64,000 nucleotides of DNA from Gemmatimonadaceae bacterium. Lineage in GTDB: Bacteria; Gemmatimonadota; Gemmatimonadetes; Gemmatimonadales; Gemmatimonadaceae. Shown here in pieces: positions 40,334 to 49,407 of this stretch. Each line of letters opens with the position of its first letter. Within the stretch, counting starts at the first letter, position 1. The notes beneath the pieces were generated by a model. That model had not been told where the DNA came from. It made no database searches and saw only the letters and a list, made by a program, of their open reading frames with translations. Made by a program: the position numbers and the translations under genes. The stretch is taken from NCBI GenBank assembly GCA_013361935.1, contig JABFXC010000034.1, positions 1-64,000 on the forward strand, in the 5' to 3' direction.

Positions 40334-41780
40334 AGCGGTCCGGATTCTCCGTCTTGATGATGGTGCGGGCATAGCGCTCGCCCGAGGCGTCGCGTAGCGC
40401 GAGGTCGACGAGCTCGCCCGGATAGACGATGTTGCCGCGCGCGTCGCTGACGATGCGCACGATCGGGCGCGAAATGAGCTCGGCGATCGGGTTGGCGGCG
40501 TGCACGATCGCGAGCTCGAAGGTGTCGAGCACGACGAGCGTCCCCACGGGGTAGACGCCGAGGAGGTTCACGAACGCCTTGACGACGACAGGGTCCATCC
40601 CGCGCCTCGGGTTGTCGCGCATCTCCTCGAGCACCGCCGCCGGCGACAGCGGATCCGTCTGGTACGCCCGCCGCGACGTCGCCGCATCGAAGCCGTCCGC
40701 GACCGCGACGATCTTGCTGTAGATGCTCATGTCCCGCTTCCGGATCGGCCGCGGGTAGCCCGTCTGGTCCGTCTTCATGTGGTGCTCGTACGCCACGACC
40801 ATCGAGCGGTACGGCAGCTCCTGCTGCCCGCGCATGTGGAAGAGCGCGAGGACGCCGAGCCACGGATGCGCCGCGATCTGCCGCCACTCGTCGTCCGTCA
40901 GGCCGGTCGACTTGTTCAGCACGTCGATCGCGACGCGCGACTTGCCGATGTCGTGGAAGAGCGCGGCGAGCCCGAGATCGTAGAGCTGGATCTTCGACAG
41001 CCCGAGCCGGCGGCCGAGGGCGACCGAGAAGATGCAGACGTTCACGCTGTGCGTGAACGTGTACTCGTCGTAGTCGCGGATCGTCGTCAGCCCCATGAGC
41101 GAGGTTTCCTCGTTCAGGATCTGGTCGACAATGGTCTGCACGACGCGCTTGATCTTCTTGATGTTCGGGCTGCGGCCGACGCGCACCGAGTGCACGAGGT
41201 CCTTCGTGACGGCGACCGACTGCGAGTAGGTGCGCTTCGCGGCCTCCTTCGCCTTTTCGCGGAACTCCTCTTCCTCGCCCTCGTTGGCCGGTCCGAGCTC
41301 GAACCAGGTGATCTTCGCCGCCTCGAGCTTGCCGAGCAGTTGCATCAGCCGCTGCGACGAGGCCTCCTTGCTCGGCGCCTGGAGGAGCGAGAGGAAGGTG
41401 AGCCAGTCGCGCGGCGTGGGCGCGCCATGGATGCGCAGCGTTCCGACGCCGGCCGCGCGGAAGAGCGAGAGGAGGTGGCTGAAGCTCGCGTAGTTGTCGA
41501 GGTCGAGGCGAAGCCGCGTCGCGTTCACGAAGATGAACTCGCCGGAGACCTTCACCTCCAGCTCGTGCTCGCGCTTCACGATCTCTCCGGTGACGTTCGC
41601 CAGCTCCTGCAGCGCCTTCTGCACGGCGGCGTTCTCGACGGGGTAGAGCTTGATCGAGCGCAGCGCGCCGTAGAGCGCGAGCACGTACGTCTTACCGGCG
41701 CGGCGGACGTAGGAGTCCCCTCCCGGCTCGACGAAGCTCTCCGCGCCGGGGGCGCGCGAGCTCCGGGTAGGCGCGGTCAT
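40302..41780 (-). CDS. HD-GYP domain phosphohydrolase
   Basis: A 492-aa protein; start at 41780 overlaps the HEAT-repeat gene stop by 4 nt. An N-terminal domain (about 28-135) precedes the HD-GYP domain (about 215-400) with FHDIGKSRVAIDVL and EHHMKTDQTGYPRP, the full HD and GYP signatures typical of c-di-GMP phosphodiesterases. A C-terminal about 80 aa (VGTLVVLDTFELAIVHAANP) follows. The N-terminal domain resembles that of the upstream HEAT protein (see findings). No membrane segment. It lies between trpB and trpA. Confidence 0.92.
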   Translation of the reverse strand: MTAPTRSSRAPGAESFVEPGGDSYVRRAGKTYVLALYGALRSIKLYPVENAAVQKALQELANVTGEIVKREHELEVKVSGEFIFVNATRLRLDLDNYASFSHLLSLFRAAGVGTLRIHGAPTPRDWLTFLSLLQAPSKEASSQRLMQLLGKLEAAKITWFELGPANEGEEEEFREKAKEAAKRTYSQSVAVTKDLVHSVRVGRSPNIKKIKRVVQTIVDQILNEETSLMGLTTIRDYDEYTFTHSVNVCIFSVALGRRLGLSKIQLYDLGLAALFHDIGKSRVAIDVLNKSTGLTDDEWRQIAAHPWLGVLALFHMRGQQELPYRSMVVAYEHHMKTDQTGYPRPIRKRDMSIYSKIVAVADGFDAATSRRAYQTDPLSPAAVLEEMRDNPRRGMDPVVVKAFVNLLGVYPVGTLVVLDTFELAIVHAANPIAELISRPIVRIVSDARGNIVYPGELVDLALRDASGERYARTIIKTENPDRYGIRVSDYFA

Positions 41781-43492
41781 GGCTGGCCTCCGCGGATCGC
41801 GCGGTTGATCGCGTTGCGCACGAGCACTTCCTTCTCGTTCTCCGACGATGCCTTGCGCAGCGACGCCGTCGCCGCCTGGGTGCCGATCCTGCCTAACGCC
41901 ATCGCCGCGCAGGCCCGGAGCTCCGGGTCCTCGCGCCGGCCGAGGAATCCCTTCCCGTTGAGCAGCTCGTCGAGCACGTTGACCCCCGGGTCGCCGGCGA
42001 GCGCGCCGAAGGCCTCGAAGAGCGCCATCTTCTCCGTGAGATCCACCTCGCGCGCCCGCTTTCCCTTCACCGCGGCGTCGATGCGCGGAAGCGCCGGACG
42101 ATAGACACGCGCGGCGATCGCGCGCAGCGTCGCGACGCGGACGTCGCGCTCCGGATCGTCCACCGACTTCTCGAGCACCTGCAGGGCACCCGGCGAGGCG
42201 ATCTCGTTCAGCGCCTGCACCGCGAGGAGCCGGAGCGCGACCGCGCCGTCGTTCATCACCGCGGCGAGGGGCGCGACCGCGGCGGCGGTCTTCAGCGCGC
42301 CGGCACGGCGGATCGCCTCGCCCGCGACCACCTCGTTGGGCGCGGCGATGAGCTTCACCAGCTCCGCGGTGTTCTGCCCGGCGAGCCGCGCTGCCGCCGC
42401 CTCGAGGAGCGGCTTGAGCTGCGCGTGCTGGAGCCGCGCGAGCCAGGCGAATACCGTCGAGAGTGCGGTCGGGCGCAGCTGCTCGAACAGCTCGCTCAGG
42501 TCGGCCTGGGGCGGAAGGTCCGACGCCTCCTCCAGCGACTGCAGGAGCTGCGAGAGCGCCTCGGGTGCGCTGAGCCGCGCGGGAAGCGACTCGAGCTTCT
42601 GGCGCTGCTCGGGCTTCACCTCCTTCGCCCGGCCGAGGGTCGCCGTCACCTCGCGGAGCAGATAGGCGACGGCGCGGAACTGCCCCGCCGAGAGGAGGTG
42701 CAGGATGAACCCGTCGAGGATGTCGCAGATCTCGTTGCGGACCGTCGCGTCCCACTGCGCCTCGAACACGTCGAGCAGCGTCCCGAGCACGACCGGGCGG
42801 AGGTCGCGCTCGTACTCCGACTTCACCTCGCCGCGCAGATAGTCGATCTCGCGGTCGTCGAGGAAGTAGAGGGTCGAGTCGAAGTCCTCGAGGCTGACGA
42901 CGCCGGCGCGCGTCTCGACGGCGACCGATTCCTGCAGCTGCGCGGGCGACGCCTCCGGCTGCTGCCGCATCTCCGCGGGGACCGAGTCGAGCAGCGGCGG
43001 CGCCGACTCGAGCGCGAGATCGACGAAGCGGTAGCGGAGGAGGAGGAAGTCCTGCTCCCAGAGCATCGTCAGGAGGTCGTCGTCGTCGGGCGTCGCCTTG
43101 CGCGCGCGCTGGATGACGTCGAGCAGCTTCGGAAGCTCCTCGCTCTCGAAGCCGCGAAGGATGCGGACCTCGCGGATCCCGTCCTTGAAGAACAGCCAGG
43201 GGAGCGAGTCCGCGGATTTCGCCGGCTCGCTGAGCACCGTGCGGTCGGACCAGCGGATTTCGGCTTCGGTGAAGGCGAGCGCGATCTCCTCGGCCTGCGC
43301 CCACACGGCGGCGAAGCCCTCGCCGAGCAGCTCGATCGCGCGGAGGTAGATCGGGTTGTTGTGCAGGTAGAGCTGATGCGCGCGAACGGCCTTGACGAAG
43401 AGCTTCATCAGCTCTTCGACAATCGTCGGCGCGAAGGGTGGCTCCTCGCGTTCCGCTCCCGTCGTCGGGTTCGGGACCGCCTGCGTCGTCAT
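41777..43492 (-). CDS. HEAT-repeat protein with N-terminal domain shared with the HD-GYP neighbour
   Basis: A 571-aa cytoplasmic protein. The N-terminal part (about 20-140) contains VRAHQLYLHNNPIYLRAIELL and FFKDGIREVRILRGFESEEL. The rest is helical with at least five HEAT/PBS-lyase-like repeats in the C-terminal third (for example ALRLLAVQALNEIASPGALQ; RDVRVATLRAIAARVYRPA; LRACAAMALGRIGTQAATAS). HEAT arrays bind protein partners; the co-translated HD-GYP protein (ATGA overlap) is the likely one. Starts 10 nt after trpB. Confidence 0.85.
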   Translation of the reverse strand: MTTQAVPNPTTGAEREEPPFAPTIVEELMKLFVKAVRAHQLYLHNNPIYLRAIELLGEGFAAVWAQAEEIALAFTEAEIRWSDRTVLSEPAKSADSLPWLFFKDGIREVRILRGFESEELPKLLDVIQRARKATPDDDDLLTMLWEQDFLLLRYRFVDLALESAPPLLDSVPAEMRQQPEASPAQLQESVAVETRAGVVSLEDFDSTLYFLDDREIDYLRGEVKSEYERDLRPVVLGTLLDVFEAQWDATVRNEICDILDGFILHLLSAGQFRAVAYLLREVTATLGRAKEVKPEQRQKLESLPARLSAPEALSQLLQSLEEASDLPPQADLSELFEQLRPTALSTVFAWLARLQHAQLKPLLEAAAARLAGQNTAELVKLIAAPNEVVAGEAIRRAGALKTAAAVAPLAAVMNDGAVALRLLAVQALNEIASPGALQVLEKSVDDPERDVRVATLRAIAARVYRPALPRIDAAVKGKRAREVDLTEKMALFEAFGALAGDPGVNVLDELLNGKGFLGRREDPELRACAAMALGRIGTQAATASLRKASSENEKEVLVRNAINRAIRGGQP

Positions 43493-43502
43493 CGTCGAGA
43501 GT

Positions 43503-44690
43503 TCAGCGCCTGTTCGCGAGATGTTCGATCACGTGCGCCACGTCCTTGTCGCCGCGGCCGCTCACGCAGAGCAGCACTGGCTCGTCGGCCTTCCACCGTC
43601 CCGAGCTGGCCGTGATCCAGGCGACCGCGTGCGAGGTCTCCAGCGCCGGGATGATCCCCTCGAGCCGCGCCAGCGCCTGGAATCCGTCGAGCGCAGCGTC
43701 ATCGGTCACCGAGACGTACTCCGCGCGCCCGGAATCCTTCAGGTACGAGTGCTCCGGCCCGACGCCGGGATAATCGAGTCCCGCCGAGATGGAGTGCGCC
43801 GGATGCACCTGTCCCTGCTCGTCCTGCAGCAGGTAGCTCAGCGCCCCGTGCAGCACGCCGGGCTTCCCGCGCGTCAGCGACGCCGAATGCCGCTCGGTGT
43901 CCACGCCTTCGCCGGCCGCCTCGACTCCCACCAGCTCGACCTCGGCGTCGGGGACGAATGCGTGAAAGATCCCCATCGCGTTCGAGCCGCCCCCGACGCA
44001 GGCCACCACGGTCTTCGGCAGCCGGCCGGCGCGCTCGAGCATCTGCTCGCGCGCTTCGCGTCCGATCGTCGCCTGAAACTCACGAACCATGCGCGGATAC
44101 GGTGCGGGCCCGACTACGGAGCCGATGATGTAATGGCTGTCGTTCACGGTGGTGACCCAATCTCGAATCGCCTCGCTCGTGGCGTCCTTCAACGTGCGCG
44201 TCCCGCTCGTCACGGGCACGACCTCCGCCCCCATCAGCTTCATGCGCACGACGTTGAGCTGCTGCCGCCGCATGTCCTCCTCGCCCATGTAGACGATGCA
44301 CTGCAGCCCGAAGCGGGCACAGATCGTCGCCGTCGCCACGCCGTGCTGCCCGGCGCCCGTCTCGGCGATGATGCGCCGCTTCCCCATCCGCCGCGCGAGC
44401 AGGGCCTGCCCCACCGTGTTGTTGATCTTGTGCGCGCCGGTGTGGTTCAGGTCCTCGCGCTTCAGATAAACGAGCGCGCCGACCTTCGCCGACAACCGCG
44501 GCGCATCGCTCAACGGAGAAGGACGACCGACATACGTTTTGAGCAAATGGTCGAGCTCGGCGGTGAATGAATCGTCTCTCATCGCCGACTCGAATGCCGC
44601 CTCGAGCTCGTCGAGCGCCGGGATCAGCGTCTCGGGCACGTACCGGCCGCCGTACTTCCCGAAGCGGTCGGTGGTCTGGGTCACCGTCAT
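43503..44690 (-). CDS. trpB: Tryptophan synthase beta chain
   Basis: A 395-aa PLP enzyme condensing indole with serine. Start at 44690 overlaps trpF by 4 nt. PLP Lys is in [20 protein letters not shown], the catalytic Glu region is [12 protein letters not shown], and the phosphate-binding loop is [13 protein letters not shown]. TrpB1 type by its N-terminus ([15 protein letters not shown]). It partners with TrpA. Confidence 0.97.
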   Translation of the reverse strand: MTVTQTTDRFGKYGGRYVPETLIPALDELEAAFESAMRDDSFTAELDHLLKTYVGRPSPLSDAPRLSAKVGALVYLKREDLNHTGAHKINNTVGQALLARRMGKRRIIAETGAGQHGVATATICARFGLQCIVYMGEEDMRRQQLNVVRMKLMGAEVVPVTSGTRTLKDATSEAIRDWVTTVNDSHYIIGSVVGPAPYPRMVREFQATIGREAREQMLERAGRLPKTVVACVGGGSNAMGIFHAFVPDAEVELVGVEAAGEGVDTERHSASLTRGKPGVLHGALSYLLQDEQGQVHPAHSISAGLDYPGVGPEHSYLKDSGRAEYVSVTDDAALDGFQALARLEGIIPALETSHAVAWITASSGRWKADEPVLLCVSGRGDKDVAHVIEHLANRR

Positions 44691-45337
44691 CGTTTCTCCT
44701 GGCGTGCGCCGCTCACGGCGGCGGCGAATGCGCGCATGCGCGCGTGATCCTTGATTCCCGGGGCCAGCTCCACCCCGGATGATACGTCCACCACGTCGGG
44801 CTCGATGGTCGCGACCGCGTCCGCCACGTTCTCCGGGCGGAGCCCGCCCGCGAGCACCAGCGCGCGCCCTCGCCGCGTGCGGCGCAGGTCGGGCGCGACC
44901 GCCGACCAGTCGACGGCGACGCCGGTGCCGCCGAGCTTTCCATCCACCTTCGCGTCGACGAGCACCGCGTCGGCTTCGTCGAAGAGCTCCGCGGCCACCG
45001 CGGGCACGGCCGTTCCGACGCGCACCACCGCCCAGATCTCCGCGCCGGTCGCCGCGCGCACCGAGGCGACGTCCTCGGCCGTGGGGTCGCCGTGAAGCTG
45101 CGCGACGTGCAGGCGCGCCCGCTCGACGGCCCGCGCGATCTCGTCCGGCCCCACACGGCCGAAGACGCCGACGCGCCTCGCATCGCGCGTGCATCCGGCG
45201 AGCACTTCCCTCGCCCGCTCCGCCGTCACGAGCCGCGGCCCGCCGGCGAAGACCACGCCGAGGTACGCCGCGCCCAGGTCGCAGGCGACGCGGGCATCCT
45301 CCACGCGCGTGAGCCCGCAGAACTTTATCTCAGCCAC
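44687..45337 (-). CDS. trpF: Phosphoribosylanthranilate isomerase
   Basis: A 216-aa TIM-barrel isomerase. I chose the GTG at 45337, which overlaps the trpC end by 8 nt, since [14 protein letters not shown] follows at once. HVAQLHGDP and [14 protein letters not shown] (phosphate site) and [15 protein letters not shown] are conserved. It performs the step between TrpD and TrpC. Confidence 0.95.
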   Translation of the reverse strand: MAEIKFCGLTRVEDARVACDLGAAYLGVVFAGGPRLVTAERAREVLAGCTRDARRVGVFGRVGPDEIARAVERARLHVAQLHGDPTAEDVASVRAATGAEIWAVVRVGTAVPAVAAELFDEADAVLVDAKVDGKLGGTGVAVDWSAVAPDLRRTRRGRALVLAGGLRPENVADAVATIEPDVVDVSSGVELAPGIKDHARMRAFAAAVSGARQEKR

Positions 45338-46148
45338 GTCTCGCCTTCGGCACGCCGGTGAGCGCACGCACGGCGGCCGCCGGGTCGGGCGAGGCGGAGA
45401 GCGCGGAGCCGACGAGCACCGCGTCCGCGCCCAGGGAGGCCGCCCGCTCGACGTCGGCGCGCGACTGCACCCCGCTCTCGTACACCGCGATGACCCCGGC
45501 CGGCACGAGCGGCACGAGCCGCTCCGAGACCGCGGGGTCGATGACGAGGGTCTCGAGGTTGCGGGAGTTCACGCCGATCGCTCGCGCGCCGGCGGCGACC
45601 GCGCGCTCCAGCTCGGCCTCGCTGCGGATCTCGACGAGCGGCTCGATCCCGACGTCCCGCGCGAGCGCGGCCATGTCGGCGAGCGCGGCCGGCGAGAGCG
45701 CCCGGGCGATGAGAAGCAGCGCCGACGCGCGCAGCGCCCGCGCTTCGAGCACCTGGAGAGGGTCGACGTGGAAGTCCTTCTTCAGCAACGGCATCGGAAC
45801 CACGGCGCGGATCTCCTCGAGGTCCTCCGCGGATCCTCCGAAGTGCGCGCCCTCGGTGAGGACGGAGATCGCGTGCGCGCCCCCCTTCCGGAACGCTCGC
45901 GCCTGGCCTGCCGCGTCGATCGTCGTATTGATGACGCCCTTGCTCGGCGACCGCCGCTTCACCTCGGCGATGACCGAGACGTCGCCGGCGCGAAGAGCGT
46001 CGAGAAAGGACGGACCCGGAGGAGCGGTCCGGACCGCGGCTTCCAGAGCGAATCGCTGCGCACGCAGCGCGGCGATCCGGTCCCGCGCTTCGGCGACGAT
46101 CCGCCCGAGGGTGCCGCCCGGGGGATTCCATGAAGATGGTGCTTGCAC
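45330..46148 (-). CDS. trpC: Indole-3-glycerol phosphate synthase
   Basis: A 272-aa TIM-barrel enzyme. The start is GTG at 46148. Catalytic Lys/Glu motifs are present: VIAEVKRRSPSKGVI, LLKKDFHVDPLQVLEARAL, GVNSRNLETL and YESGVQSRADVERA. It is the first gene of the trpC-trpF-trpB run and is divergently transcribed from lexA across a 95-bp gap containing direct repeats. Confidence 0.96.
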   Translation of the reverse strand: MQAPSSWNPPGGTLGRIVAEARDRIAALRAQRFALEAAVRTAPPGPSFLDALRAGDVSVIAEVKRRSPSKGVINTTIDAAGQARAFRKGGAHAISVLTEGAHFGGSAEDLEEIRAVVPMPLLKKDFHVDPLQVLEARALRASALLLIARALSPAALADMAALARDVGIEPLVEIRSEAELERAVAAGARAIGVNSRNLETLVIDPAVSERLVPLVPAGVIAVYESGVQSRADVERAASLGADAVLVGSALSASPDPAAAVRALTGVPKARRG

Positions 46149-46159
46149 TTCGGGCCTTC

Positions 46160-46187
46160 TTCGGATATCGTGGTGTTCGGATATTAT
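46160..46187 (+). promoter_or_regulatory. lexA promoter region with TTCGGATAT direct repeat
   Basis: Two exact copies of TTCGGATAT start at 46160 and 46176, 16 nt apart. The second overlaps a -10-like TATTAT (46182-46187). The region lies between divergent trpC and lexA. A direct repeat over a lexA promoter is a reasonable candidate for an autoregulatory operator (alphaproteobacterial LexA sites are direct repeats), but it matches no known SOS box that I recognise. Confidence 0.4.
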
Positions 46188-46243
46188 TCGGGTCGCCGGC
46201 CCGCGTGCACTACCGGCTCAAACTAATCGATCGGGTGCGTCCC

Positions 46244-46852
46244 ATGCCGCTCACCAAGCGTCAGCGCGAGATCCTCACCTTTCTGACCTCCTACACCGAG
46301 GCCAACGGCTACGCGCCGAGCTTCGAGGAGATCGCGTCCCAGTTCGAGTACAGCTCGCTTGCCACCGTGCACGAGCATCTGAGCAACCTCGAGCGGAAGG
46401 GCTACATCAAGCGCTCGTACAACGAGAGCCGGTCGATCGAGATCCTGCCCTCGGACGCGACGCCCCGTTCCATCGAGCTCCCGCTCCTCGGCGCGGTCGC
46501 GGCCGGCGTGCCGATCGAGGCGATGACGACTGGCGAAACGCTCTGCGTGCCCGAGGAGTTCGTGCGCCGCGGCGGTAGTCACTATGCGCTGAAGGTTCGC
46601 GGGAACTCGATGGTCGACGCCCATATCAGCGACGGCGATTTCGTGGTGGTGAACGAGCGCCAGCGTGCGGACAACGGCGAGATGGTCATCGCCCTCGTGC
46701 AGGGCACGTCGGCGACGGTCAAGAAGTTCTACCGCGAGCGCGACGGGCGGATCCGCCTGCAGCCGGCGAACGAGACGATGAGCCCGATGTACGTTCACGA
46801 GAACGACATCACGATCCAGGGCGTGGTGGTCGGCGTGCTCCGCCGCTACTGA
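46244..46852 (+). CDS. lexA: LexA repressor
   Basis: A 202-aa SOS repressor/autoprotease. I chose the ATG at 46244 (MPLTKRQREILTFL); the frame is open upstream but non-conserved. The winged-helix DNA-binding domain (about 1-70: PSFEEIASQFEYSSLATVHEHL) is followed by the cleavage site Ala-Gly in GAVAAGVPIEA, the catalytic Ser in RGNSMVDAHISDGD and the catalytic Lys in TSATVKKFY. The recognition helix differs from the Escherichia coli sequence, so an unfamiliar operator is expected. It ends at a strong terminator. Confidence 0.96.
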   Translation: MPLTKRQREILTFLTSYTEANGYAPSFEEIASQFEYSSLATVHEHLSNLERKGYIKRSYNESRSIEILPSDATPRSIELPLLGAVAAGVPIEAMTTGETLCVPEEFVRRGGSHYALKVRGNSMVDAHISDGDFVVVNERQRADNGEMVIALVQGTSATVKKFYRERDGRIRLQPANETMSPMYVHENDITIQGVVVGVLRRY

Positions 46853-46870
46853 GCTCTCGTCGGACGAACG

Positions 46871-46903
46871 AAGGGGCACGCGGTCGCCGACCGCGTGCCC
46901 CTT
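46871..46903. terminator. Bidirectional terminator between lexA and trpD
   Basis: Perfect 14-bp stem (AAGGGGCACGCGGT / ACCGCGTGCCCCTT) with a 5-nt loop, followed on the plus strand by a T-rich tract (TCTTCTAT) and on the minus strand by TCGTTCG. It sits 18 nt after the lexA stop and 4 nt after the convergent trpD stop. Confidence 0.88.
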
Positions 46904-46907
46904 TCTT

Positions 46908-47942
46908 CTATCCCCCGTGCGGCGAGGCGGCACGGAGACGCTGCAGCGCCCGGAGCCCTTCCCTCGTGTCGACCGCCCGCTCGGCGGCGACGACGCCCTC
47001 CGCGTAGCTCGGCGCGATCCCGGCGACGTAGAGCGCCGCGCCCGCGTTGAGGACGACCGCCGCTCGTGCTCCGCGCGCTCCGCGACCGGCCAGCACCTCC
47101 TCGATGACCCGTGCGTTGTCCTCGGGCATCGACCCGGCGAGGTCGCCTGCATCGACGTCGCCGTAGCCATGGTCGCGCGGATCGATCGTCCACTCGGTCG
47201 TGGACCCGCCGCGAACCTCGATGACGCGGGTGGTGCCGAGCGGGGAGACCTCGTCCATCCCCGGCTCGCCGTGGACGACCATCGCGTGGCGGGTGCCCAA
47301 CGCCGCGAGCGCGCCGGCCATCAGCGGCAGCCGGCGAAGCTCGGAGACGCCGACCACCTGTCGGCCGGCGAGCGCGGGGTTCGCCAGCGGGCCGACGACG
47401 TTCATCACGGTGGGGATTGCGAGCTCGCGCCGCACCGGGCCGACGTGACGCATCGCCGGGTGCATGAGCGGGGCGAACATGAACACGATCCCCGCTTCGG
47501 CGAGTGCGCGCGACATCTGCTCGACGGGGATGTCGATGGCGACGCCGAGCGCCTCGAGAACGTCCGCGCTGCCGCTCTTGCTCGTGAACGAGCGGTTGCC
47601 GTGCTTGGCGACGCGTGCGCCCGCGCCGGCGGCGAGGAGGGCGGCGGCGGTGGAGATGTTGAACGTCTGCACCGAGCCGCCGCCCGTGCCGCAGGTGTCG
47701 ACCAGCTCGTCGGGCCGCTCGCAGGGGAGCCGCACCATCGCGTCGCGCAGCGCATGCGCGGCGCCGGCGACCTCCTCGGCGGTCTCGCCCTTCACGCGGA
47801 GCGCCATCAACAGCGCGGCGACCTGCGCCGCGGTCGCCTCCCCGCTCATGACGACGTCGAAGGCGCGTCTGGCCTGCTCCTCGGAGAGGGTCTGCCCGGC
47901 CGCGAGCCCGCGCAGCGCGTCCCTCAGCGGGTCGATCGACAC
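46908..47942 (-). CDS. trpD: Anthranilate phosphoribosyltransferase
   Basis: A 344-aa enzyme, GTG start at 47942. The PRPP/Mg site is DTCGTGGGSVQTFNISTAAA and the anthranilate site includes KHGNRSFTSKSGSADVLEAL and MFAPLMHPAMRHVGPVRREL. It is separated from trpC by lexA, which faces the opposite way, and is preceded by a GAF-domain gene (3-nt gap). No trpE or trpG is in the window. Confidence 0.96.
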   Translation of the reverse strand: MSIDPLRDALRGLAAGQTLSEEQARRAFDVVMSGEATAAQVAALLMALRVKGETAEEVAGAAHALRDAMVRLPCERPDELVDTCGTGGGSVQTFNISTAAALLAAGAGARVAKHGNRSFTSKSGSADVLEALGVAIDIPVEQMSRALAEAGIVFMFAPLMHPAMRHVGPVRRELAIPTVMNVVGPLANPALAGRQVVGVSELRRLPLMAGALAALGTRHAMVVHGEPGMDEVSPLGTTRVIEVRGGSTTEWTIDPRDHGYGDVDAGDLAGSMPEDNARVIEEVLAGRGARGARAAVVLNAGAALYVAGIAPSYAEGVVAAERAVDTREGLRALQRLRAASPHGG

Positions 47943-47945
47943 CGC

Positions 47946-49238
47946 CTAACGCGCGCCGAAGGCGTGGACCATCCGCTCGCCGAGCCGGGCACGCGTCGCG
48001 ACGAGGGAGATCACGAGACCGAGCAGGCGCACCCGCTCCACGTCCTCCTCGACGAAGACGCCCCGTTGCGCGCGGTTCGTCAGGTTCACCACGCCGACGA
48101 GCTCTCCGTGATACACGAGCGGGAAGCTGATGAAGGAGCCCGTGGTGAAGTACTGGTCGCGGAGCAGCGGATGGGCCGGCGCTTCCTCGACGTCCATCAC
48201 CAGGAGGGGCTCGCGCGACTGCGCGACGCGCCCGGACACTCCCTCGCCGATCCTGACGCGCACGCCCCCCGCGATGTTCGGCGCGATCCCGCGCGCCGCC
48301 GCGAGGTAGAGGTGATCGCCCTCGGGCGCGACGAGCATCAGCGAGCAGCGCTGCGCCTGCATGTCGTCGCCGACGAGGCCGAGCAGGCTGTCGACCAGTT
48401 GCTGCGGATCCTCGGTCGCGGCATCGAGGGTGAGCAGCCGGTCGATGAGATAGATCGTCCGCGTCTTCTGGCGCAGCGACTCGCTGCGGCGGTGGAGCTC
48501 CACGTGCGCCTTCTCGAGCTGCTCGACCGCGGCGAGCACCTGCTGCTCCACGGCCTGCGCCCGTCGCGCCGCCTTGCGCGCCTCCTCGCTCGCTCGCGCG
48601 ACCTCCCGCTCGAGGGCGACGACCTGCGACGGGTCCGCGCCTCCCTGCGCCTGCGAAAGCTGCTGCTCGAGGAGGGCGAGCTTCCGGACGTACTCGCCGT
48701 GGACGCGCTGGGTGACCTCCTCCAGCGTACGCACGGCCTCCTCGCGAGCCTCGCGCTCGTTGAAGAAGAGAAATGCGAGCTCGAAGAGCGCGACGGCGGG
48801 CGCGAAGCGCTCCGACGCGCGGGTGCCGAAGATCTTGCGCGGCTCGTAGAGCGCGATCACCGCGGCGAGGTGCCCGTCGGCGCGAATGCCGCGCAGGGAG
48901 AGCCATCCGCCCTCGCTCTGCGCGCGAAGCCGGAAGAGCCGCGCGTACTCCTCGGACTGTTCGCCGAGGTCGATGAACTGGCCACCCGCGGCGACGCTCA
49001 TCCGGAGGTTCGGCGGCAGGTGATCGAAGGTCGTCTCGACCGCGCTGCGCTCGACCTCTCCGCCCGAGGGTGTGAGCCGGTCGCTGAGCATCTCGCGCCG
49101 TCCGTCATAGCGGAGGAGCGCGACGTGCGAGGCGCGATCGATCTCGGCCAGCCCCTCGCCCAGCGCGACGAGCGCGCCGTCCAGGTCGGGCGCGACGCTG
49201 AGCGCGTGCGCGAGAGAGGCGAGAGTGCGTGGCGGCAT
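47946..49238 (-). CDS. Double-GAF signalling protein with central coiled coil
   Basis: A 430-aa protein; I chose the ATG at 49238 (MPPRTLASLAHALSVAPDLD), as the upstream frame is Arg-rich and unconserved. A divergent GAF-like N-terminal region (about 8-150) is followed by a long coiled coil (about 155-275, REEAVRTLEEVTQRVHGEYV) and a clearer C-terminal GAF domain (about 285-425, GVRVRIGEGVSGRVAQSREP; SFISFPLVYHGELVGVVNL). No output domain is present. Its stop codon lies in a copy of the dispersed motif, directly before trpD. The ligand is unknown. Confidence 0.82.
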   Translation of the reverse strand: MPPRTLASLAHALSVAPDLDGALVALGEGLAEIDRASHVALLRYDGRREMLSDRLTPSGGEVERSAVETTFDHLPPNLRMSVAAGGQFIDLGEQSEEYARLFRLRAQSEGGWLSLRGIRADGHLAAVIALYEPRKIFGTRASERFAPAVALFELAFLFFNEREAREEAVRTLEEVTQRVHGEYVRKLALLEQQLSQAQGGADPSQVVALEREVARASEEARKAARRAQAVEQQVLAAVEQLEKAHVELHRRSESLRQKTRTIYLIDRLLTLDAATEDPQQLVDSLLGLVGDDMQAQRCSLMLVAPEGDHLYLAAARGIAPNIAGGVRVRIGEGVSGRVAQSREPLLVMDVEEAPAHPLLRDQYFTTGSFISFPLVYHGELVGVVNLTNRAQRGVFVEEDVERVRLLGLVISLVATRARLGERMVHAFGAR

Positions 49239-49371
49239 GTGATTGGTGACGCGCCGCGCGAGTCGGGGCAACACGCGGGCGCGGCGGGGGGCGGCGCGGG
49301 ACGCGCAATGATGGAACGACGCCAGGGCGAAGTCAATCGCTCGCGATCCGCGCGCGATGCCCGTGCTTCGC

Positions 49372-49399
49372 TTGACTCTGTCTCGCGTGCGGGTAACTT
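49372..49399 (+). promoter_or_regulatory. Candidate promoter of truA and the downstream run (nearly leaderless)
   Basis: TTGACT (49372-49377), 16 nt, TAACTT (49394-49399), then 8 nt to the truA ATG at 49408. The predicted transcript start lies within a few bases of the start codon; no Shine-Dalgarno sequence is present. Confidence 0.5.
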
Positions 49400-49407
49400 C
49401 CGTCGCG

